Source: Cudoniella acicularis
Taxonomy: Eukaryota; Ascomycota; Leotiomycetes; Helotiales; Helotiaceae
Length of the DNA: 15,933 nucleotides
Direction: 5' to 3'
NCBI GenBank assembly: GCA_013054445.1
Contig: JAAMPI010001326.1
Span: forward strand, 1 to 15,933
The position numbers and the translations under genes are program-made. This document shows positions 1 to 7,486 of this stretch, one piece after another (position 1 is the first letter of the stretch; each line of letters begins with the position of its first letter). The notes under the pieces are model-generated. The model searched no databases, was not told the DNA's origin, and saw only the letters and a list, made by a program, of their open reading frames with translations.

Positions 1-24
1 CTTCACACCCAATCACAAAACTGT

Positions 25-3000
25 CTACACACCCCTCCTCCTCCTCTTCGAAGCTCCCCTTGTCCAGTACGCCCCATCCAATCCCTTCTCCTGCGCCTCC
101 AAACTCGCAACCTCCGCATGTACTCCCCTCTTCCTCTTTGCAGGTTTCCCCTTAGGTGCATTAGTCAAGGCAGATACAGAAGGTCCCTCGGCTAGCTTAT
201 TTTGTGGACCCACATGCAATAGTTGTTGAATTTCGGTGTTCAAAATAGCAGTTGCAGATTGCGCGATTTGTGGTAGAAGAACTTGCGGCTGCGATTCTAT
301 TTCTGCTCCCATGGAAGGAGGAGGTGCAGAGACGGGTGGTCTCGCTGTCGAGCTCTTCTTTGTCAGCGTTTGGACTTTGGGGCTCGTGTGTACGGTAGGT
401 TTCGCAGTGGGGCTCATCGGCATCACCCCAGAGAATGGCGTATCAGCATGTGATGCAGATGCAGAGATCGCTGTCGCCGTGAAAGACGGGAGTTTGAATT
501 CCGTTCCTACACTCGCACCCTGGACACTTTGGGATTGTATGGCAGATTGAAAGACATTTTCCTCCAGCACAACCTGCTTCGGCACTTCTAAACCCATAAT
601 CGAAGGTCGGTGTTCTTTCAACCCTGGAGTGAGTTCCGGGAAGTTAAGTGCTAGTAATTTGAGTTTGCCTGACTGTTCCTCGTGGGGTGCTGAGCCCTTT
701 CTTATGGCGGATTCGGAGAGGTTTAGGCCGGGTATTTCTGTCTCTGGGGCTTTATCTCCTGGTGGAGAAGGTGATGGTGAAGCCGAGAATGATATTTTTA
801 TTGAGGGGGTTTCGGGGGATGGAGCAGGACTTCGTTTATGTCTTGCAGGTTGAGGTTTGGTCAGAGTGACAGGACTTAAAGATGCTGCTGTAGTGTCGTC
901 GGTCTTCTGTGTCGTTTGGGAAGGTTGTTTGCCTGCTTCACCAGCTTCACCAGCTTCGTCTGCTTCGTGAGACTCTTCTGGAATGGGCGGTATCTCGTGA
1001 ATATAGGAAACTTCGAGATGCTGTTCAGTCTTCGTTTTCTCAGAAGGCTGGGTTGTTGTGCTAGATTGACCTGCGAATGGCGACTTCTCTGTTGTTGACA
1101 GGTGATCACCTTTCCTCGAGCTTTCCTGGGTACGTTGGAATTCTTTCTCTGCGTCCTGAATCTCTTCCTTCGTTTTCTTTTGCTCTTTATGGATTTCTTT
1201 ACCCGCATGATCGAATTTCTCCTCCGCCTTTTGTATCTCCCTCTCCATTTCGTTGAATTCATTTTTTGCATCATGGATCTTTGCCTCCATATCGTTGCGT
1301 TCTTTCTGCACATCACGAATCTTTTCGGCGGTCTGATCGCTTCCTGTTGTTTCTGTTGGCGGTTGGTCTGGTTGTTCAGCACTTATCTTGGAAAAATCCA
1401 TGACCATCTCCTCCTCCATACCACAAACTGACTCCATGTCAAACTCTTCCTCGTCATCTTTTGCTATTCCTTCATCTACACCACTTTCCCTACCTTCGTG
1501 CTCATCCTCTTTCTCATTCTTTCCCACCACCACCACCTCCTCCTTTTCAGGAACCGTTTCTCTTTCATTTGACTCCGTCATTTCATCATCTCCTATTCCC
1601 TCAGCCTCCACCCCACTTTCTCTTTCCATCCTTTCCCGCTCAATTTCCTTTTCGTCCTCTTCGAACTCCTTCTCTATTGCTTGTTCAAGCTCCAGTTGCT
1701 CCCGTCGTTCGGTTTCCGAACCAGCCGTGTCCTCTTCCTGGCTTTCCCCACCCCACTCTCTTTCTCGAGCCTCTTCGATGTATTTTGCCATGTCGTGTGG
1801 TTTTAGATCTTCCCATTCTCTTTCACTGCCACCTGAACTTTCCCCTCCAGGCGTAGGGGCAAATGAAATGTTTTCGTCAGATGTCTCTTGCCCTGAAGGT
1901 TCTTGAGCTGCGACTCCTTCCTTGGCGATGGGTCTTTCCGGGCTCTCTTCCTCGAGCGCTCCTTTATCGGAATTTTCATGGCCAGAGCTTTCTGCACTGG
2001 GTGTCGTTGAACGAAACAGGTTCCAAGCTGGTGAATCGGCTGGTGAGTTTGATGCTTGTGAATTTTTTGCTACTGAGTTCTTTACTGATGTATCAGCTAC
2101 TAGCGTTTCTTCATCGTCACCCGCGTTTGGAGTTACAGCTTCCAGGAAATCTTCATTTAAATGTCCTCCCTCTACCCTTTCTGCACCTGGAGCATCTAAC
2201 CCTGAGCTTTGAGATATTGAACTCTTGGACTTGGAGAACTGAGGGCTCAAATCAGGGGCATCCGGCATTTCTATATCCTGGTCGCCCTGGTTCGGGCCCT
2301 CGTCAGGTAATTGATCTTCTGAAGGAGTAGAGGATTCTTCAAGGATTGCATTTTTTTCTTCGCTGACTCCAATTTCAGCGTCAATATCACTATCGGTCCC
2401 GTGGCTAACACCCTCCGTGCTTCCACTCAGACCAGTATTTTCGTCGGCATTGGCTGCTGCCCAATTCGATGGTAATGGGGGCCTCAGGACGCTATACCGC
2501 CTCCTCGTTTCTGGCGTCGGCGTTGCTGGCGCAGAGTCGTAGTCGATATCTGAATCTGTATTCAAACTAGGAAGCTGTGGTAGGTTTGCTGGGAAGGGCC
2601 GTCCCAGACCGCCAATTTGTGCCCCTGGAGTGCGAGAAAGTGGTCGATCGCGAGTTTCCCTGCCCATGTTTAATTTTCTAGTCAAAATTCAAAGTCAGAT
2701 CTTGGCCATCTCAAGGGGAAAAGACCTTGAGGCGAAAATAGAAGACTTACGCCCAGGCGAACTCGTAAGCTGCAACATAAGGACGGCCTGCCTCAGTAGG
2801 GTCGATGATGATATCCACCCTGTCAATAGCATATCTCCTCCTCAAACCCCAATCAGGGTGATTGAAGAAATCAATGACTGCCCCAATTGTTAACACTGCA
2901 TCATCCCGCGGTGTAAAGTCTCCACCACCAACTTGCAATTCGGGAATGGCAATAGTGAAATGCCTGTAATTGTGCTTCAACGCTATGCGATGAGCGCGTT

Positions 3001-3676
3001 TAAGTGCCAGCCACACAGAATTGTATTTCTTCCCATTCCTATTCTGAATATCCTCAATATCATCTTCGTCCAGCCCAACTCCGCTTGGGTCAAATTTTCT
3101 ACCATAGGTAGGAACGCAATTATGAGTTATCCAATCGCAATTCGACATTTTGAAACCTGGTGTATGGCGAACGGATTGGAAAAACTTCAAGAAAGGAGAG
3201 TTGAAATCGTCCGTTTCGGGATGGTCGGCTGGAGGCGGGACAAGGCCTCCCGGATGGGAGTTCAGTTTTGATTCGAGTTCTGGTCCCGCGAGTCTGTGAA
3301 TCTGTGCTGTAAGGTCATTCCAATTGCGGGATACCTGTGGATTAGCGGGACACACGATCATATCCCACCTTTGCGAAGTAATGCCGGTTCTCAGAACTCT
3401 GAGGCGACCTCCCAGGCCCACATGAAGAGGGAGATTTTCATCCATGTTTTGAGGCTGCGGCGCGGGAGGGGGCGGTGGAGGGTTTTGCGGGAGACCAGTG
3501 TGTACACTGAGTGTCTGCTCGTTATCTAGAACACTTTCTGCGAATGGGCCCCTGGACCCCGGAATTGGAGTCGCACTTCGACTTCTCGGGATGATCGGAA
3601 TAGGAGTTGTATTTCCACTTTGCATAAGGGTTGGAATTGGAGTGGTACTGCCACTTATGTCCCGCGGCGTTTCCAT
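25..3676 (-). CDS. Macro-domain-like protein with long acidic coiled-coil tail (two exons)
   Basis: Coding is 3676-2751 joined to 2677-25, giving 3579 nt (1192 residues plus TAG). I joined two long frames because a GTAAGT donor, a CTGAC branch site and a TAG acceptor lie between them and the join stays in frame (A309 spans the junction). Residues 10-40 carry TPIP repeats, followed by a poly-proline run at 66-71. Residues about 88-300 resemble a macro domain (ADP-ribose-binding fold): MIVCPANPQ near 106-113, the IHRLAGPE helix at 126-133, WITHNCVPTYG at 182-192, and IAIPELQVGGG at 242-252. The usual Gly-rich loop after the first motif is replaced by SRNWND, so ADP-ribose binding or hydrolysis is uncertain. 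The tail is low-complexity: acidic at about 597-734, a heptad-like coiled coil at about 758-826, then a Ser/Pro/Thr-rich stretch. It ends with KPAKRKRG and SKRRRRGV, which look like nuclear localisation signals. The start ATG has a good context (CAAGATGG). A nuclear role is inferred; the function is unknown. Confidence 0.8.
935..968 (-). repeat. 9-nt tandem repeat encoding Ala-Gly-Glu/Ala-Asp-Glu units
   Basis: On the plus strand the unit cttcaccag occurs twice in a row and is followed by related cttcgtctg units. It encodes the EADEAGEAGEAGK stretch in the disordered tail of the minus-strand gene. It is a short in-frame minisatellite whose copy number could vary between strains. Confidence 0.6.
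2678..2750 (-). other. Intron joining the macro-like exon to the disordered-tail exon
   Basis: The intron is 73 nt on the minus strand. It has a GTAAGT donor, a TCTGAC branch-like site about 20 nt before the end, and a GACTAG acceptor. It interrupts a codon in phase 2 (GC|A). The upstream frame ends at a TAA inside the donor, and the downstream frame has no ATG at its beginning. Both facts support splicing over two separate genes. Confidence 0.85.
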
Positions 3677-4376
3677 CTTGACAAACTCGACGACGTGTGA
3701 TTGCTTGAAGAAAACAAGGAATGCTCTCGAAGAACATGTTGGACAATTCTATACGACTTTCTTTGTTATTGATAGAGACTACTCCTGCCATTTCCGGCTA
3801 TTTCAACAGAAAAGAGACAAGTAGCACAAAGAGCTTGGGTTTTGTAATCCCATTGTCCAAACTGATTGGGTCTGGGGCCACTGACTAGTTATCAAGCCCA
3901 TTGGTTGTTGAGCCCAAAGAAGAGCACTCGCTCATGATACACTTGTAATTTGGATTATAGTGCATTATGGTTACTTTTTCAAGTCTTTGGAGGTTGAATT
4001 CAACGCGTCGACCATCGTGGCCAGCTGCGATATGCTCTCCATGCCGTCGTTTAGCCCAAATTGAAGGAATAGATCAATATCCGCCCTGCGACAGATATAA
4101 TACGTGTACGTAATGTTTCTGGGAAGTTGGTCTTTGTTCGATGTATTTTCATGGAAAAGGGGGAGAAACTTTGAAATGGATTGGAAATGAAGCGACTTTC
4201 ACTGGCGGGTGATCACGTGACTCGGAAAAATGCGGCTTGCAAAGGTAATCGGGGCTCGGGCCAAGGCATAGCTCCCATCATCGAAAATAATTGTTGACTT
4301 TGCGACCTCAACTTCCTCATATCTCTCCTCCACGACAACTCCACCGCCATTACGAGTCCCCTCCAGAACAATTTCA
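3677..4376. promoter_or_regulatory. Divergent intergenic region between the macro-like gene and lipoyl synthase
   Basis: These roughly 700 bases separate the start codons of two divergent genes. I see no convincing coding sequence; open frames here are short or antisense extensions. The part before lipoyl synthase is CT-rich (about 4300-4376), as is common in fungal 5' leaders. A CACGTG palindrome lies about 160 bases before the lipoyl synthase start. Confidence 0.6.
4213..4220. promoter_or_regulatory. E-box palindrome TCACGTGA
   Basis: The sequence TCACGTGA contains a perfect CACGTG core at 4214-4219. It sits about 157 bases upstream of the lipoyl synthase start and about 540 bases upstream of the macro-like gene. 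CACGTG is the known binding core of bHLH factors such as fungal Cbf1-type proteins. Its use here is inferred only from sequence and position. Confidence 0.4.
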
Positions 4377-5648
4377 ATGGCAGCTACCGTCTCCAGATTC
4401 CGGTGCTTGAATGCGCCTCCTTTGCGCCAGGCTTCTCGATCATTTATATCCTCTTCCGCAACCTCGTCGCGAGGCTTTGCCACCGAAGCCACACCTCCAG
4501 AACCAGTCACAAAACGACGTCCAACATATTTCAAAGACAAATTGAACACTGTCCCTTCTTTCGCCGAATTCGTTGGTCTCCCAGAGAAATCCTTAACGCC
4601 TGAAGATGCTCTTGAGTTACGGACTGCGATGGTTGGGCCCCCCGGGAGAAAGAAGCAGATCACAAGGCTACCAGAATGGCTGAAAACTCCTATACCCGAC
4701 AATTCGAATTACAAGAAGATCAAAAAGGACCTACGAGGATTAAATCTGCATACTGTCTGCGAGGAGGCAAGGTGTCCGAATATATCCGACTGCTGGGGAG
4801 GAAGTGACAAGAGCGCTGCAACGGCCACAATTATGCTGATGGGAGATACTTGCACACGGGGATGTAGGTTTTGCAGTGTCAAAACATCAAAGGCCCCGTC
4901 GCCACTAGACCCGCACGAGCCGGAGCATACTGCAGAGGCATTGTCACGCTGGGGTCTGGGATACGTCGTCTTGACATCTGTGGATCGTGACGATCTTGCG
5001 GATAGCGGCGCGCGACATTTCACGGAAACCATCATGAAAATCAAGCAAAAGAAGCCCGAGATGCTGGTTGAAGCCTTGACGGGAGACTTTACCGGAGACC
5101 TCGAAATGGTAGCAATGGTGGCGAGGAGTGGGTTGGATGTATATGCCCACAACATGGAGACGGTTGAAGAGTTGACGCCGTTTGTTCGTGATAGAAGGGC
5201 GAAATACAGACAGAGTTTGACAGTGCTGGATGCGGCCAAGAAAGCAGTACCAACTTTGATTACCAAAACAAGCATCATGTTGGGTTTGGGAGAAACGGAG
5301 GAACAGCTATGGCAAACATTGCGAGGTATGCCAACTTGATGCGTTTCATGCATACATTCCTAACTTCTTCTAGATCTTCGCGAGGTCAATGTTGATGTGG
5401 TCACATTTGGGCAATACATGCGCCCAACAAAGCGACATATGAAAGTAGAGGAATACATAACCCCAGAGACATTCGAATTATGGCGACAACGGGCCTTAGA
5501 CCTTGGGTTTTTATATTGTGCAAGCGGACCACTAGTACGGAGTTCATACAAGGCAGGCGAAGCCTTTATTGAGAACGTTTTGAAAAAGAGGAAGGGCGTC
5601 ACAATTCTTGCGCACGAGGCAGCAGGAATGCAGAAGGCCGTTGTGTGA
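4377..5648 (+). CDS. LIP5: Lipoyl synthase, mitochondrial (radical SAM)
   Basis: Coding is 4377-5325 joined to 5374-5648 (1224 nt, 407 residues, TGA stop). Lipoyl synthase inserts two sulfurs into protein-bound octanoyl groups to make the lipoyl cofactor of pyruvate and 2-oxoglutarate dehydrogenases and the glycine cleavage system. The auxiliary-cluster motif CX4CX5C is at C128, C133 and C139. The radical-SAM CX3CX2C motif is at C159, C163 and C166 (CTRGCRFC). The RSSY motif near the C-terminus is at about 372-375. [13 protein letters not shown] and the MLGLGET stretch are also family hallmarks. The first 36 or so residues are Arg/Ser-rich and nearly free of acidic residues, ending near RGFATEA, which fits a mitochondrial presequence. 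Length matches eukaryotic family members, and all catalytic residues that I can check are present. The start ATG has a plausible context (caATGGCA). Confidence 0.97.
5326..5373 (+). other. Intron in the lipoyl synthase gene
   Basis: The intron is 48 nt. It has a GTATGC donor, a CTAAC branch site and a TTCTAG acceptor. Splicing joins LR to [14 protein letters not shown], restoring the conserved family sequence across a phase-1 junction (G|AT). Unspliced, the frame stops after GMPT. Confidence 0.93.
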
Positions 5649-6561
5649 TACCTCGAATGTCCGTTACTTTGAAGGTACGCATGTGCTTTGGTGTGGGTGT
5701 CTGAATTACTGGCGCTCAGGGTATTGCATTGGGCATCTAGAAAGACATAGATTCATTGAAGATTCGAAATTAACGGATGGGCCCTCCTCACACCGGGCAC
5801 CACCTGTTCGCTCAAACTTTACATATCTCTACACTACCTAGTGACCATGGTTCATAGGGGGTATATTATCTAGGGAAGCTTGTATGCTAAAATCATCTTT
5901 TCGGCAGAAAGCCGCGGCCAGCTTCGATGTTTTAGTCAGCCAGTCACGTAGAAATTCCTTGTTCTGTCTAGAATGCGAGGCAATAACTGCTGTACCTTTT
6001 TTTTTTCCTACTGCGGCAAAAAACAAAAAGAATAGCCATATTTTGTAATCTAGCCTCCACCTGTTGTGCGGGAAGATGTGTTCAACGAGTGTAGAGAGAC
6101 TTTTAGCATATCGATATCGTAGTCGATTGATCTAGCAAGATCCTCTGGTCACTTTAGGACTATTGCATTAATATGTGCCGGTCATCTTGGAGCAACTGTG
6201 GACGCGCTGTGTTGTGTTGTATTGTGCTCGTAGGAAGATCTCTATTCATTGACTAGCAATCCTTCCTAATCATGAAAGAGACATGATACTCGGGCCTTGT
6301 TGTGCCCCCCTAACGCATACCATCCTCCTAAATGCAATGCCGCCCACAAACAGCCCCCGTCATCATGAAAATGTCATGCAGCCCCCTGCGCCAAACCCCG
6401 CAAAACAAAAACAACCACCATATATCCAACGCCGCCAACGCCACTAATGCTACAATGCTTCCGAGAGACAAGAAACGAAACGCCAATTTGAGGTACAGTA
6501 GTGGGTATCGGATATTATTGCGCGCAAGATCTAGAGGAAACAGCAACAGGAGGAGGGAGAT
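5649..6561. other. Intergenic region downstream of lipoyl synthase
   Basis: I see no convincing gene over most of this stretch. It contains a T-rich run near 6000 and a short TGTTG-type simple repeat at about 6207-6228. On the minus strand, 6561-6328 is an open frame that lies in frame with the small membrane ORF just upstream of it, separated by one TAG. That part is treated with the next feature and in the findings. Confidence 0.45.
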
Positions 6562-6825
6562 CTAGTCACTAGTTGGGCTCCTTGTTAGCACGAGGGAGCT
6601 TCTGCTGTGCAGGTGGTGGGGGAGGACGAACCGCAAAAGAAGCGCGAAGACGAGGACGACGAGAACCATCACAAGCTCGCGTTGGGCCCGCTGTTCTTCC
6701 TGGAGCTCCTGCCGATGTGCCTGCAGTACTCCGAGCAAGCCCTTAAATACGTCTTCGGCTTTCAGTGTGTCGCCGCCCGCGTTGTTGGGGTAGTAACCAA
6801 GATTCTTTGTCATTGCGAGTGCCAT
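6562..6825 (-). CDS. Possible small single-pass membrane protein
   Basis: This is an 87-residue frame starting at ATG in the context CAACTATGGCA and ending in TAG at 6564-6562. Residues about 20-48 form a charged, probably helical segment rich in Gln and Glu. A hydrophobic stretch follows (ELVMVLVVLVFALLLRFVL, about residues 49-67), which looks like a single membrane helix, and then a His/Arg-containing tail. Third codon positions are rich in C and G, which favours real coding. I do not recognise a family. The same frame continues past the TAG to 6328 with a second hydrophobic segment (LGSIVALVALAALDIWW). The real gene may therefore be longer and spliced, although I find no strong donor. Confidence 0.45.
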   Translation of the reverse strand: MALAMTKNLGYYPNNAGGDTLKAEDVFKGLLGVLQAHRQELQEEQRAQRELVMVLVVLVFALLLRFVLPHHLHSRSSLVLTRSPTSD

Positions 6826-7000
6826 AGTTGGTTGATTTCCTTGTGCTCGAAATCTATTGATTGATTGAGATTACTACGTAAAGGGGAGGAAAGACTCACA
6901 AATGTTCATAGAAGCCGATTGGCTCGATAAAGAAGCAAGAGGTTTCTTAACCGGGCGGAACATTAAAAGTCCTGAGTCGCTGACTTTTGTGAGTCGATAA
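6826..7000. other. Short spacer without a recognisable gene
   Basis: This spacer lies between the putative small membrane gene (minus) and the Rho-like relic (plus). Nothing in it matches the missing N-terminal part of a Rho GTPase (P-loop or switch regions). Confidence 0.4.
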
Positions 7001-7298
7001 CTTTTAAAGAATGGCACGTATCCAGTTTCAGAAGATCATGTAAGAAAAGTTTTCTATTTCTTGTTTCGTAGGGGATATTTGACTCATAACTCCGCGGATT
7101 CTCTAGGGTGAGATTCTCAGGAAGAAAGGTGCTTACAAATACTTCGAGTGTTTTGCACGGACTAGAGCAGGAGTGGAAGAACTCTTTAGAGAAGCGGTCA
7201 TGTGTCTCCCTGAAGCAGAAGCTAACGCCAAAGACAACGCGAAACGCATGGAAAAACACGCGAAAAACCTTAATATACAATATCGAAGACAGACTTAA
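7001..7298 (+). pseudogene. C-terminal relic of a Rho-family small GTPase
   Basis: Reading 7001-7039, skipping a 67-nt intron-like segment (7040-7106: GTAAGA donor, CTCTAG acceptor) and reading 7107-7298 gives LLKNGTYPVSEDH followed by GEILRKKGAYKYFECFARTR and AGVEELFREAV. This matches the end of fungal Rho1-like GTPases, in which PV(T/S)xEx-GExxRKKxGAYKYxEC is followed by SAxT and GVxExFxEA. The G5 position is CFART where Rho proteins have CSA(K/R)T, a Ser-to-Phe change. No P-loop, switch regions or DxxG motif are found upstream, there is a TAA just upstream at 6998-7000, and the end (RRQT) lacks a CAAX prenylation box. I therefore call it a fragment or pseudogene. Rho homology is my reading of motifs, not a search result. 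Confidence 0.65.
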
Positions 7299-7486
7299 AT
7301 ATCGCTGATTATTAGAAGCGACTAGAAAATATCATTGGTCACTAAGACAAATTAAACCCTTCCGAGGTATTAAAAGCTAGCATATAGCGATAATTAGCTT
7401 CTAATAACCCTCTATATTTTAGAAAACATTTAGTACTATTATTTCATTCTTAAACGATTAGATTATAACTATAAAATATGTGTATC
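7299..7486. other. AT-rich stretch without genes
   Basis: This stretch is visibly AT-rich and contains many TTAG/CTAA and TATA words. I see no coding frame. It separates the Rho relic from the decayed HET locus and could be a remnant of mutated repeats. Confidence 0.5.

Noticed and set aside
876..1906. Several open frames on both strands overlapping the disordered-tail gene
   Set aside because: They are side effects of the Glu/Lys/Ser-rich low-complexity coding sequence. Their translations are Arg/Lys-rich or Phe/Leu/Ser-rich with no domain, whereas the long minus frame is continuous and linked by a good intron.
4199..4702. Minus-strand frame of 167 codons over the lipoyl synthase 5' part
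   Set aside because: It is antisense to a clearly identified gene, with no recognisable motif.
4709..5353. Minus-strand frame of 214 codons inside lipoyl synthase
   Set aside because: It is antisense to conserved radical-SAM coding sequence, and its Ser/Cys-rich translation is typical of a shadow frame.
6555..6575. Stop-codon readthrough signal (TGACTA) at the end of the small membrane ORF
   Set aside because: The TGACTA word is present but out of frame with the TAG that ends the ORF, so it cannot be the known readthrough context.
6963..7280. Minus-strand frame of 105 codons over the Rho relic
   Set aside because: It is antisense to the Rho-like reading, has no family features, and its Phe-rich translation comes from the Lys/Glu-rich opposite strand.
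7108..7308. Plus-strand 66-codon frame overlapping the Rho relic
   Set aside because: The neighbouring frame gives the Rho motif chain. This frame yields Thr/Lys-rich sequence with no match and begins at GTG.
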